This document shows, one piece after another, positions 45,268 through 53,727 of a stretch of DNA of 64,000 nucleotides. A program made the position numbers and the translations under genes. Origin of the DNA: Pirellulales bacterium (GTDB lineage Bacteria > Planctomycetota > Planctomycetia > Pirellulales > JAEUIK01); the NCBI GenBank assembly GCA_019694455.1, contig JAIBBY010000027.1, positions 1 to 64,000 on the forward strand, in the 5' to 3' direction. Under the pieces are notes generated by a model. It was given only the letters and a program-made list of their open reading frames with translations, was not told the origin of the DNA and ran no database searches. Position 1 is the stretch's first letter, and every line of letters starts with the position of its first letter.

Positions 45268-46530
45268 ATGGCCGTAACGCTCAGCCAGTTTGCCAGTGAT
45301 TTGCATGTTGAGTCGGCGTTCACTGTGTTGGCGATGGCTCAAAAGCTCATGGCACAAGGCAAACGCGTCATCGAACTGGAAATCGGCGATTCGCCATTTC
45401 CCTCAACTAAAGCCGCGACTGCGGCCGGCATTGCGGCGATTGAAGCGGGACAAACCCGCTATTGCCCCTCGGCTGGTCTGCCAGCCTTTCGGGAAGCCGC
45501 GGCCCAGTTTGTCGCCAGCGAATACGGTATCCCGGCCACCGCCGACAATATCATCGCAGGGCATGGCGCCAAAGTCTTCGAGCTGCTGTTCTGCGAGGCG
45601 TTCTTGAACCCCGGCGACGGCGTGTTGGTGTTTGGCCCCTATTTTCCCACCTACTTGCCCAACATTGCTCGTCGTGGCGCGCGTCCCTGGATCGCCGATC
45701 TTCAACAGCGCCACGCATTTCGCCCCCAGCTTGCCGATGTCGAAAAATTCTTGGCGGACGATCCGCGCCCCAAGGCCATCTTTCTCAACTCGCCCCACAA
45801 TCCCACTGGCGGTGTGACCACGCCCGACGACCTGCGCGGCATTGCCGATCTGATTCGCGGACGGGATATCGCCATCTTCAGCGACGAACCCTATGACCGC
45901 ATGGTGTGGGAAGGCCGTCATCACTCGATCGCCGCGCAGCCAGACATGCTCAACCAAACCGTCGCGGCCTACACCTTCAGCAAGTCGTACAGCATGAGCG
46001 GCTGGCGCATTGGTTTCGCGGTGACCAGTCCCGCCCTGGCCAACACATTGGCCGGGCTCATCAACACTTCTCTCTCGTGCGCCCCTCCCTTTGTGCAAAT
46101 GGCCGGTCAAGCCGCGCTGCTGCATGATGCCGATGAGCGCAATGCGAACATGCGCGCTTTCCACGGCAAAGTCCGCCGACTTGTCGATGGCCTCAACGCC
46201 ATCGACGGCGTCCGCTGTTTGATGCCGGCGGGAACTTTCTACGCCTTCCCCAACGTCAAGTCGATCTGCAATCGCCTCGCCATCACTTCGCACGGCCTGG
46301 CGCTCTATCTGCTGGCTGGCGCCGACGATCGGTTAGGCGTCGCCTGCCTCGGCGGTGAATGTTTTGGCGAGGCGGGCGCCGGGTTCCTGCGCTTCAGTTG
46401 CGCTCAATCCGATGAGGCCATCGAAGAAGCAATCGCGTTTCTGCCAGACGCTGTCTCGCGCCAAGAGCAAGTCGCCAGGTTCCTGTCGCAGTCGCCCGAG
46501 CATCGACTACCGCGACCGTATCACGAGTAG
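45268..46530 (+). CDS. PLP-dependent class I/II aminotransferase
   Basis: The 420-residue protein has the fold-type I aminotransferase motifs: NSPHNPTGG (about 172-180), FSDEPYDRM with Asp and Tyr for PLP binding (about 203-211), and FSKSYSMSGWRIGF with the Schiff-base lysine (about 236-249). It resembles the aspartate/aromatic aminotransferase family without a domain fusion. The amino acid substrate cannot be told by motif. It lies between a divergent HAD gene and the convergent fhcC gene. Confidence 0.93.
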   Translation: MAVTLSQFASDLHVESAFTVLAMAQKLMAQGKRVIELEIGDSPFPSTKAATAAGIAAIEAGQTRYCPSAGLPAFREAAAQFVASEYGIPATADNIIAGHGAKVFELLFCEAFLNPGDGVLVFGPYFPTYLPNIARRGARPWIADLQQRHAFRPQLADVEKFLADDPRPKAIFLNSPHNPTGGVTTPDDLRGIADLIRGRDIAIFSDEPYDRMVWEGRHHSIAAQPDMLNQTVAAYTFSKSYSMSGWRIGFAVTSPALANTLAGLINTSLSCAPPFVQMAGQAALLHDADERNANMRAFHGKVRRLVDGLNAIDGVRCLMPAGTFYAFPNVKSICNRLAITSHGLALYLLAGADDRLGVACLGGECFGEAGAGFLRFSCAQSDEAIEEAIAFLPDAVSRQEQVARFLSQSPEHRLPRPYHE

Positions 46531-46567
46531 GTCGTCGCTTGCCGTATTCGCTCCGTTCTGCCAACGG

Positions 46568-47386
46568 CTAACGCGCGCGGGCGAGAATTTCTCCCTTGCC
46601 GATCGTCGTCAAATCGCCGTTAAAAACATCCCATTCCTGCCGCGACAGCAGTGCATCGGCGTTGGCAAACCCGCGCCGCAATAGTTCGCCACGCAACAAC
46701 TGCAAAAAAACCGGCGATTGGCGGCATGCCCAGCGAAATGTTGGCAAAAGCTCAGGTGGATCGCCACACGCGATCAAAGTCCCGCGCCGCATTCCTCCCC
46801 CAGGCCAGCGACCACATTCGCCGCCAATGACGATCGTGCCCGCAATCATATCGTACCCTGGCGCCGCCTCCGTCGATCCCCCCACGGCGATTATTCCTCG
46901 CCGCATGGAGCGCCCCAGTTCCGAACCCGCGTTGCCATCGACCAACAGCGCTCCTCCACGCATTCCGCGCCGACTGCCGGGATAGGCGCCACCGGCTTGC
47001 TCTCCAACGCCGCCCCGCACGTGGATTTGCCCCCCGCGCATCTCCACGCCTGCATAGTCGCCGGCGCTGCCGCTCACGCAAATCACGCCGCCGCGCATCT
47101 GCGAACCTATGTGCCTGCCTGCGTCGCCTTCAACTCGCACCGTTCCCTGCTCCATGCGAGCGCCGATCCAGTGGACCCCGGCCAATTGGCCGAGCAGGCG
47201 CAATTCACCGTCGGCCGCGTTGCCGCTCACCTTGAACAGCTCGCCCAGCGGCGTTCGGCGATTGCCATGCTGTATCGCCAGGCGTTCGACATGTGACGTC
47301 GATAACTTCTCTAGCGCCGCGGGAGTCACCTCCTCCAACGAGATCGGCGCCGTCGTGGTAGTTCGAATTTCCAGCGTGAGCGGCAT
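46568..47386 (-). CDS. fhcC: Formylmethanofuran dehydrogenase/hydrolase subunit C
   Basis: The protein has about 272 residues from ATG 47386 (MPLTLEIRT); the longer frame to 47965 is an artefact. The core is a series of GxxGxxMRGG-type turns (RHIGSQMRGGVICVSG, AGVEMRGGQIHVRG, GRSMRRGIIAVGG, MIAGTIVIGG), the beta-helix of FwdC/FhcC and the glutamate synthase C-terminal domain. In methylotrophs FhcC is part of the Fhc complex that handles formyl-methanofuran. It lies just upstream of and divergent from mobA, across a 140-base gap. Function of the complex is discussed at fhcB. Confidence 0.92.
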   Translation of the reverse strand: MPLTLEIRTTTTAPISLEEVTPAALEKLSTSHVERLAIQHGNRRTPLGELFKVSGNAADGELRLLGQLAGVHWIGARMEQGTVRVEGDAGRHIGSQMRGGVICVSGSAGDYAGVEMRGGQIHVRGGVGEQAGGAYPGSRRGMRGGALLVDGNAGSELGRSMRRGIIAVGGSTEAAPGYDMIAGTIVIGGECGRWPGGGMRRGTLIACGDPPELLPTFRWACRQSPVFLQLLRGELLRRGFANADALLSRQEWDVFNGDLTTIGKGEILARAR

Positions 47387-47526
47387 CAGGGCGGTGGCGA
47401 ATCCATGGGGCTGGCGGCGCGGTAAAGGGTTTACCCGCCACCTACAATACGAGATGTTGGCGTGTCGCGCCGAATATAACGCCAAGGCGCCGCCGGATAT
47501 AGTTGGCTCCAATCGCGAATTTGAGC

Positions 47527-48147
47527 ATGACCGCTGAGCATCGTATTGGCGCCATCGTCTTGGCCGGGGGAGAAAGCCGCCGTATGGGCCGCCCCAAAGC
47601 GGCATTGCTGTTCGGCGCCGAAACGTGGTTGGCCCGCACGGTTCGCATTGTCGGCGCAGCGCTCGATCCAGTCGTTGTCGTCGGGGCGCGGAATCAGTCG
47701 TTGCCGAATCTGCCGGCTGGCATCGAGATTCTCCGCGATCAATGCGATCAAATCGGCCCACTCGAAGGGCTGCGCGTTGGATTGGAACACCTCCAACAGC
47801 GCGGCTGCGACGGCGCGTTCCTGTGTGCCTGCGATATGCCGCTCTTAACCAGCGCTTTCGTAAGCCGCGTCGTCGCGCTTTCCACTGGCCACGAGATCGC
47901 AATACCTGTGCTGTCGGCGGCGCCGCAACCGTTGGCCGCCGTCTACGCGACGAGACTTGTTGCAATGATAAAGCACCTGCAAGACTGCGGGTCGGCCGGT
48001 CCGATGGACCTGCTGAAGCTATGTAGCGCCCGCCGCATTACCGAACAAGAACTGATCGAGGTCGATCCGGCGCTCCAGTGCTGCCGGAGCTTCGATACCC
48101 CGGAACAACTCGACGAACTGTTGCGCTCGCCTCACCCCCCCGGTTGA
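47527..48147 (+). CDS. mobA: Molybdenum cofactor guanylyltransferase MobA
   Basis: The 206-residue protein starts at ATG 47527 (MTAEHRIGAIVLAGGESRRMG). It has the NTP-binding loop LAGGESRRMGRPKA with conserved Arg and Lys, and the LRDQCDQIGPLEGL and CDMPLLT segments. MobA attaches GMP to molybdopterin to make the bis-MGD cofactor. Its site between fhcC and fhcA, and the 16-base overlap of its 3' end with fhcA on the opposite strand, suggests a link to the C1 gene cluster, though FhcB here appears to lack the metal ligand. Confidence 0.92.
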   Translation: MTAEHRIGAIVLAGGESRRMGRPKAALLFGAETWLARTVRIVGAALDPVVVVGARNQSLPNLPAGIEILRDQCDQIGPLEGLRVGLEHLQQRGCDGAFLCACDMPLLTSAFVSRVVALSTGHEIAIPVLSAAPQPLAAVYATRLVAMIKHLQDCGSAGPMDLLKLCSARRITEQELIEVDPALQCCRSFDTPEQLDELLRSPHPPG

Positions 48148-49811
48148 TGGCAAGCGATCTGGCATGGCGATTCAATCTCGTCGAGCGCCACGGGAAAGTT
48201 CGCCATCCGCACGCTGTACCGCCGCTCAAACCAATCCGCCAGCCGCATCTCGATTTTGTCGTCGTACTCTGGCGCGGCGAACAACGTGTTACCCGGCGCC
48301 GATTCCCGCAGTTCGCCATCATCGATCAGCACTTGCCCCGCCTTGATCACGTATCTCGGCAGCGAAAACATCGCCGCCGGATCGTTGCCCGGATCGTAAA
48401 TGGTCACGTCGGCGTCGGCCCCGACGCCGAGATGCCCTTTGTGCTTCAAACCCAACATACGCGCGGGCGCCGCGCGGGTAATGATGCAAATCTCGCCAAG
48501 CGTGTATTCCCGATTCAAGGTCGCTAATAGCGACTTTTCCCGCACTACGGCATGTACCTGCTTCAGCATGCTTTGTCGATATTCTCTGTCCATCAATAGG
48601 CGAATAATCTGCGGATACGCCAGAAAGGAGCCTCCGTTGGGATGGTCGGTGCTCATTGCCACGCGCCATGGATCGCGCATGAGCAGATGCCACTCCAGGC
48701 CGATTGCCCATTGCCAAGCATGCACCAGGCTCTTTTCCTTGTACTCGATCGGCACAATGCCGCAGCCCGATTCTTGCTCGATGTCGGCGCTGTACCATTT
48801 GCCGCCATACACTTGATGCAAAAAATGCCCCAGCGGCCCATCCCCCGTCATGCTGGTCGTGCGACCAAACAGCACCTGTCCCACATCGACCGTCAGGTTC
48901 TTGTGCGCGTCGACATACTCGACCAACTCGGCGGCGGCCGATGACAGGCTCGCTTCGTCGCTCCCCCCATAGCTGTGAAATTGAATGTGAGTGAAATGGG
49001 CCCGCGCCCCGTCCACGGCGCGCATCGTTTCGAGCGTGGTTTGCCAATTGCCCGGCACACCCAGGTGATTGGCGTGAATATGCACCGCATGCGGCAATTG
49101 AAGTTCCGTGGCCAGCCGCGCGGCCTGAGTGACGATGGTTCGCGGAGTGACGCCAAAATGCCCCACCACATCGTCAATGCTCGCCACGTTGCCGGCGCGC
49201 AACTGCTTCCACATCTCGATGCCGCCCGGATTCACCAACTTTAGCGCGTGGGCCTTGGTGGCGTTCAATAGCCAAGCCAAAAAGTCGCGCGCCTCGTCAA
49301 GCTCGCCCGCCGCCAGTCGCTGCATCAAAAAGTGGCTATTGCCGGCCAACACGTAAAAGCCCTTGTCGATGCAAGGGGTGTCGGCCAACTCTTGATGCAC
49401 ATGGCGGGCAGCCAGCGGTTGAATTGCCGCGTCGAAAGCCGTCGTATAACCCAGACCCGCGTATCGGTACCCAGTGGCGAAGGTGCTCGGTATCTGCCCA
49501 CCGCTACCGCTGCGCAACGACCGGCGCTCCGGCTCTGGTTCCCCGTCGCGCGCGGCGTCGGGTTGCATCTTTCGCGCCAAGTTCACCTTCGAGCCCGCAA
49601 TGTGGCAATGCATGTCCACACCGCCGGGCATGACCACCCGGCCCCGCGCCTCGATGACGCGTGCGGGGCGCGCGTCCGGTAGTATGGGCGCGCTGACAAT
49701 CCGACCATCGTGAATCCATAGATCGCGCGATGCGCCGTCAACTCCGTTGGCGGGGTCATATACGGTCCCGCCGCGGATCAGCAAATCGAACCTTGGCGCC
49801 GGTTCCGTCAC
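48132..49811 (-). CDS. fhcA: Formylmethanofuran dehydrogenase/hydrolase subunit A (amidohydrolase)
   Basis: The 559-residue protein is an amidohydrolase-superfamily member: LLIRGGTVYDPANG start, DMHCHIAGSKVNLAR (HxH metal ligands, about 67-81), and later NAHANHLG-type and TDHPNGG segments. It matches FwdA/FhcA, which binds methanofuran or methylofuran and hydrolyses N-formyl groups. The start is a GTG that overlaps the fhcB stop by four bases (GTGA), so the two are translationally coupled. Its 3' end overlaps mobA by 16 bases on the opposite strand. Confidence 0.95.
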   Translation of the reverse strand: MTEPAPRFDLLIRGGTVYDPANGVDGASRDLWIHDGRIVSAPILPDARPARVIEARGRVVMPGGVDMHCHIAGSKVNLARKMQPDAARDGEPEPERRSLRSGSGGQIPSTFATGYRYAGLGYTTAFDAAIQPLAARHVHQELADTPCIDKGFYVLAGNSHFLMQRLAAGELDEARDFLAWLLNATKAHALKLVNPGGIEMWKQLRAGNVASIDDVVGHFGVTPRTIVTQAARLATELQLPHAVHIHANHLGVPGNWQTTLETMRAVDGARAHFTHIQFHSYGGSDEASLSSAAAELVEYVDAHKNLTVDVGQVLFGRTTSMTGDGPLGHFLHQVYGGKWYSADIEQESGCGIVPIEYKEKSLVHAWQWAIGLEWHLLMRDPWRVAMSTDHPNGGSFLAYPQIIRLLMDREYRQSMLKQVHAVVREKSLLATLNREYTLGEICIITRAAPARMLGLKHKGHLGVGADADVTIYDPGNDPAAMFSLPRYVIKAGQVLIDDGELRESAPGNTLFAAPEYDDKIEMRLADWFERRYSVRMANFPVALDEIESPCQIACHQPGG

Positions 49812-51256
49812 GCTTCCCTCGACGCAATAGTGGTTTCTCGCGTGGCAAGGATCGATCGCTCCAGCGCTTCCAGCACGCTGGCCGCTGCCGGCGCCGCCGA
49901 CAGTCGCACCGGCCTCAGTGGCAGCGGTACGCCATCAGCGCGATAGGCCGTGCCCCCCGTCTCGATGCCCGGTCGTGCTATACGTACTGCCACGTCGGCG
50001 CGACTCGCCGCGGTTTCGCTTCGCCAATCGATCAACACCCTAGGAATTGTTTCCAAATGCCGCTGGGCCGCGTGATTCAATTCCGCCGGGTTCACTCCCA
50101 CCAGTAGCGCCGCGTCGACTTCGCCGCGGGCCAACATGGCCTCCCCGAGGTGTTCGCGATCAAAAGATCGCGGATACCCCTGCGCGAAGCTCACGCCGTA
50201 CGGATAGCCTGTCGTCCAAGTCATCGTCTCCTCGGCGCCGGCCGAGTTGCCTCCCCCGCCGAGCGATAACGAAACAAATCGCGCAAACTCGTTCAACTCC
50301 ATCACCAATCGAAGCAGCGCCTCGACGATCAGGTGACTAGAGCAATACTCAACATCCTCGCCCCGACACGCCGGGGAATGGGGAGGGCGACCAATCCCGG
50401 CGTCGTATTTGTTGCTGCTGGATTCGGAGGCAGGTGTTGCAGGCGCTGTAGCGGCGCCAAGCTGGTCTCCGTAGAAGATCGCGCCGTATTGCGCATCCTT
50501 CATTTGTCCCAACAGTCGCAGCCAGGTGGAAAGTTCCGCGCCGGTCTGCCGCTTGACCTCGCTGGCTTCCAGCACGGCGCCCGTCGCCAGCGCTCGCAGC
50601 ACGGCGATTGCCTCAAAATGGCGACCCGATCGAATTCGCAAGACCTCGTCGGCCCAGGCTTCGGTGGCCACTTCCCGGTCGGTGACCACCACGCAGGTGC
50701 GGTCGGCGCGCCCGCGCGGCACAAACTCTCCCATCGGCGCTAGCGCATACCGCTCGCCATGCCGCGGGTGCGTAGTGGCGGGATCGGCGCCCCAGTAGAC
50801 CACCATGTTGCTGCGGTTCGCGATCTCCCCCAGCGTACAGGTGACCTGGCCAACCGATTGCACTGCGCGCAGCGTCGCTCGCTGTTCATCGGTCAGGCAA
50901 AAATCAACGCACCCGCGCAGCCGATCGGCAATGGCGATCGCGCGCCGCTGCGCCACGCAGTCCAAGTCCGCGCCGCCATAAATGAGCGGGTAGCGAGCCC
51001 CCTTTAGCATGTTCACGCCGTGCTCAATGGCCGCGTTCAACTCGGCAGCGTCGCCGCGAATCCGCGCGATCCATGAGCGATCGGCGGCGTCGCTTGTCAG
51101 CCACCACAATCCCTTGTCGCAGGCGTTCCGCGCGCCGACGACTCGAGTCGCCGTCGTCTCGACCACCAGGTCGTCGCATAGGCAACCACAACCCAGACAA
51201 ACGGCGTCGGGCACTTGCCTCTTGTCGCTGCCTGTATCAGATGTGGCGTCTGGCAC
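49808..51256 (-). CDS. fhcB: Formylmethanofuran dehydrogenase/hydrolase subunit B, cofactor-ligand lost
   Basis: The 482-residue protein is of the FwdB/FhcB type. Its N-terminus has an Fe-S motif, Cys20-x2-Cys23-x3-Cys27 with Cys46. The CTLGEIANRSNMVVYWGADPATTHPRH region (140-166) is typical of the family. By recall, the FwdB position that binds tungsten or molybdenum (a Cys or Sec near residue 118) aligns with Glu124, so the redox site looks lost, as known for FhcB of methylotrophs. Residues 267-306 form a low-complexity insertion (SESSSNKYDAG then PPHSPACRGE), whose DNA holds a palindrome. It starts with GTG and heads an fhcB-fhcA pair. Confidence 0.92.
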   Translation of the reverse strand: MPDATSDTGSDKRQVPDAVCLGCGCLCDDLVVETTATRVVGARNACDKGLWWLTSDAADRSWIARIRGDAAELNAAIEHGVNMLKGARYPLIYGGADLDCVAQRRAIAIADRLRGCVDFCLTDEQRATLRAVQSVGQVTCTLGEIANRSNMVVYWGADPATTHPRHGERYALAPMGEFVPRGRADRTCVVVTDREVATEAWADEVLRIRSGRHFEAIAVLRALATGAVLEASEVKRQTGAELSTWLRLLGQMKDAQYGAIFYGDQLGAATAPATPASESSSNKYDAGIGRPPHSPACRGEDVEYCSSHLIVEALLRLVMELNEFARFVSLSLGGGGNSAGAEETMTWTTGYPYGVSFAQGYPRSFDREHLGEAMLARGEVDAALLVGVNPAELNHAAQRHLETIPRVLIDWRSETAASRADVAVRIARPGIETGGTAYRADGVPLPLRPVRLSAAPAAASVLEALERSILATRETTIASREA

Positions 51257-51430
51257 GAGGGGAGCAATCCAGCAATGGATTATTGTGGGGCGGGACTCTG
51301 CGGCGGGCGTTCGCGTATACTAATCGCCTTGCGGTCGTTGACCTAACCGACCAGGTGACGAGCGATGCTGCCTCTCCGGCGAAGGTCCATCCTACGCCGT
51401 AATTCAGCACTACCCTAGAGCGCGCCCTTC
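51257..51430. promoter_or_regulatory. Divergent fhcB/fhcD control region
   Basis: The 174 bases between the divergent fhcB and fhcD genes must drive both. A TATACT box lies at 51316-51321 on the plus strand without a good -35; no operator was recognised. Confidence 0.3.
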
Positions 51431-52357
51431 ATGAAGCTCGCGAATACCTTCGTGCATGATGCCTACGCCGAAGCATTTCGTATGCGCTATGCGCGACTCA
51501 TCATCACCGCCATGGACCAGTTCTGGCTCGATGCCGCCGTCCGCGAAGTGACGGGCTACGCCGCCTCGGTGATCGCCTGCGACGTGGAGGCAGGCCTCGA
51601 TCGCTACTTGCCTCCGCAAGACACGCCCGATGGCAGACCCGGCGCCGTCGTGTTGTTCTTCGGGTTCTCGGCCGAATCTCTGGCGCGCAGCGTCCCCACG
51701 CGCGTCGGGCAGTGCGTTATGACCTGCCCCACCACCGCTGTCTACAACGGTCTACCCGTAAGCGAGGAGCGCATCCCCCTGGGAAACCACTTGCGCTACT
51801 TTGGCGATGGGCATCAGCGCAGCAAACTCATTGGCGATCGGCGCTACTGGCGCATTCCCGTCATGGATGGCGAATTTTTGGTCGAAGCCATCGCCGGCGT
51901 TGGCAAAGGAGTGGGCGGAGGCAGTTTGATCGTGCAGGCCGCCACACAAATGGCGGCGCTGGCCGCCTCGCGTCGCGCGGCCAGCGCGATTGATCTGCTC
52001 GATGGTGTCATCGCCCCCTTCCCGGGCGGTGTTGTTCGCAGTGGCAGCAAAGTTGGCTCACGCTATCGCGGCCTGCGGGCGTCGACCAATGAGGCATGGT
52101 GTCCTACCCTGCGCGGTCGGTATCCCAGCGAACTCGATCCAGACGCCAATTGCGCTTACGAGCTTGTCTTTGACGGCATCGACGAACAGATCATCGGCCG
52201 CGCCATGGCCGATGCGGCGCGGGCAGCGTCCGGCCCCGAAACATTGTCAGTGTCCGCCGCCAACTTCGGCGGCAATCTGGGGAAATTCAAATTTGATTTA
52301 CGCGAAATGCTCGATCGCTATCCCGCAGCCGCGTGTGCCGCGCCGATTACCACTTGA
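51431..52357 (+). CDS. fhcD: Formylmethanofuran--tetrahydromethanopterin formyltransferase
   Basis: The 308-residue protein starts MKLANTFVHDAYAEAFRMRYARLIITA and matches Ftr/FhcD by its conserved segments: REVTGYAASVIACDVEAGLDR, VGQCVMTCPTTAVYNGLP (about 99-116), LGNHLRYFGDGHQ, YWRIPVMDGEFLVE, GVGKGVGGGSLIV, PFPGGVVRSGSKVGS and ASTNEAWCPTLRG. This enzyme transfers the formyl group between methanofuran and tetrahydromethanopterin in C1 oxidation. It diverges from fhcB. Its 3' end overlaps the next minus-strand gene by 11 bases. Confidence 0.95.
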   Translation: MKLANTFVHDAYAEAFRMRYARLIITAMDQFWLDAAVREVTGYAASVIACDVEAGLDRYLPPQDTPDGRPGAVVLFFGFSAESLARSVPTRVGQCVMTCPTTAVYNGLPVSEERIPLGNHLRYFGDGHQRSKLIGDRRYWRIPVMDGEFLVEAIAGVGKGVGGGSLIVQAATQMAALAASRRAASAIDLLDGVIAPFPGGVVRSGSKVGSRYRGLRASTNEAWCPTLRGRYPSELDPDANCAYELVFDGIDEQIIGRAMADAARAASGPETLSVSAANFGGNLGKFKFDLREMLDRYPAAACAAPITT

Positions 52358-52667
52358 TCGGCGAACGCCGGTTCACGCGATCGCGATTGGCGAAGTACGG
52401 ATCAATCGACTTGAGCCGCGCATCGAACGACCGCAAAATTGGCGACCGATCAGGCCGCCGCGGGCTGGCCACCTCATCGCCGTTCGCTGATCCCACGAAG
52501 GTCACCAGTGGCGGAATCGAATTGCTCTGTGCCCGTTGTCGCTTGGCGTCCAGTGGCGATGTCGCCAGCCGCGCCACGTCCTCCGCAAAAGGCGCCATAG
52601 CCAGCGCGCTGTGCTGGAATAGGGCGAAGCACACCAAGGCGGCAAGCAATTGGGTCCGCGGCATCAT
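52347..52667 (-). CDS. Small exported hypothetical protein
   Basis: The 106-residue protein starts at ATG 52667 (or the next ATG at 52664) with GGGGAGA upstream. A signal peptide (about 1-23, ending FQHSALA) precedes a basic, proline-rich mature part with RSPILRSFDARLKSIDPYFANRDRVNRRSP. It converges on fhcD with an 11-base overlap. No known family. Confidence 0.6.
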   Translation of the reverse strand: MMPRTQLLAALVCFALFQHSALAMAPFAEDVARLATSPLDAKRQRAQSNSIPPLVTFVGSANGDEVASPRRPDRSPILRSFDARLKSIDPYFANRDRVNRRSPIKW

Positions 52668-52853
52668 CAATTCTCCCCGGAAGAAATCCAACATAAAAAG
52701 CTTAGCTCATGGCGCGGTTAGCGTTGCGCCGGTCAGATCGATTCTTCGGCCTCCGCGCCAATTGCCGGAATTGCCGTCGCTCGCTACCGTAAGTGCCTGC
52801 GCCGCGTGCTTCCATCGCGTTGTTCTATCTCGAAGCAGGAGAAGTCGTTTCCG

Positions 52854-53681
52854 ATGTTAGATAAATTGCTGCATCGTCAGGTGGCGATCGTCACTGGCGC
52901 TGGCCGCGGAATTGGCGCCGCAACGGCCACCTTAATGGCGCAGGCCGGCGCGCGGTTGGTGCTGGCCGATCTGGATGCCGGGCCGTTGGAGCAAACCGCC
53001 TCGCAAATCAAGGCCAGCGGCGCCGAGGTCGTCACGCTCGCCGGCGACGTGACCGATCCCGAATTTCCCAATCGCATTCTGAAGCTCGCGCGTGATTCGT
53101 TCGGCACGCCCGATATCCTCGTCAACAACGCCGGATATACGTGGGACGCCGTGCTCCACAAAATGGAAGAAAAACAGTGGCAGGCGATTCTCGATGTCCA
53201 TCTCACCGCCGTCTTCCGTATGACGCAAGTCGTCGGCGGCGCCATGCGCGAGGCCGGCAAGTCCGAACTGGAAGCCTCCGGCCACGCGCAGCCGCGTAAG
53301 ATCGTCAACATCAGCAGCATCTCGGGCACCGATGGCAACCCAGGGCAAGCCAATTACGCCGCCGCCAAGGCTGGAGTGATCGGCTTCACCAAGACCATCG
53401 CCAAGGAATGGGGCCGCTTTAACATTTGCGCCAACGCCGCGGCGTTCGGCTGGATCGACACGCGCCTCACCCGCGACAAGTCGCAACAAGAAGAAGTTGT
53501 GCGCGACGGTGAAAAGATCAAGCTCGGCATTCCGCAAGACCTGCTGGTGATGGCCCAATTGCTCATCCCGCTCGGCCGCGGAGGCACGCCGGAGGAAGCG
53601 GCCGGCGCCATCCTGTTTCTGGCTTCGCCACTGGCCAATTACGTGTCGGGCCAATGCCTGGTCGTCGACGGCGGGCGCTAA
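52854..53681 (+). CDS. Short-chain dehydrogenase/reductase, FabG-like
   Basis: The 275-residue protein starts at ATG 52854 (MLDKLLHRQVAIVTGAGRGIGAA); a longer frame was discarded. The SDR set is complete: TGAGRGIG (NAD(P) binding), NNAG at about 92, the catalytic Ser in VNISSISG, YxxxK in YAAAKAG, and a C-terminal IDTRLT. FabG-type 3-oxoacyl reductases have this form. It lies convergent to a FAD-dependent desaturase-like gene. Substrate unknown; general acyl reduction is the default. Confidence 0.92.
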   Translation: MLDKLLHRQVAIVTGAGRGIGAATATLMAQAGARLVLADLDAGPLEQTASQIKASGAEVVTLAGDVTDPEFPNRILKLARDSFGTPDILVNNAGYTWDAVLHKMEEKQWQAILDVHLTAVFRMTQVVGGAMREAGKSELEASGHAQPRKIVNISSISGTDGNPGQANYAAAKAGVIGFTKTIAKEWGRFNICANAAAFGWIDTRLTRDKSQQEEVVRDGEKIKLGIPQDLLVMAQLLIPLGRGGTPEEAAGAILFLASPLANYVSGQCLVVDGGR

Positions 53682-53727
53682 ACAAGGTTGCCGTTCCAGG
53701 TCGCGCCGTCGCGAGAGTGCGCCAAGG

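Noticed and set aside
47387-47965. N-terminal extension of fhcC to 47965
   Set aside because: It overlaps mobA on the other strand and has an Arg-rich, unstructured composition; the family start is MPLTLEIRT.
51431-52357. Methenyl-tetrahydromethanopterin cyclohydrolase (mch)
   Set aside because: First considered for its place in the C1 cluster, but the internal motifs (TCPTTAVYNGLP, GDGHQ, PFPGGVVRSGSKVGS) are those of the formyltransferase FhcD/Ftr.
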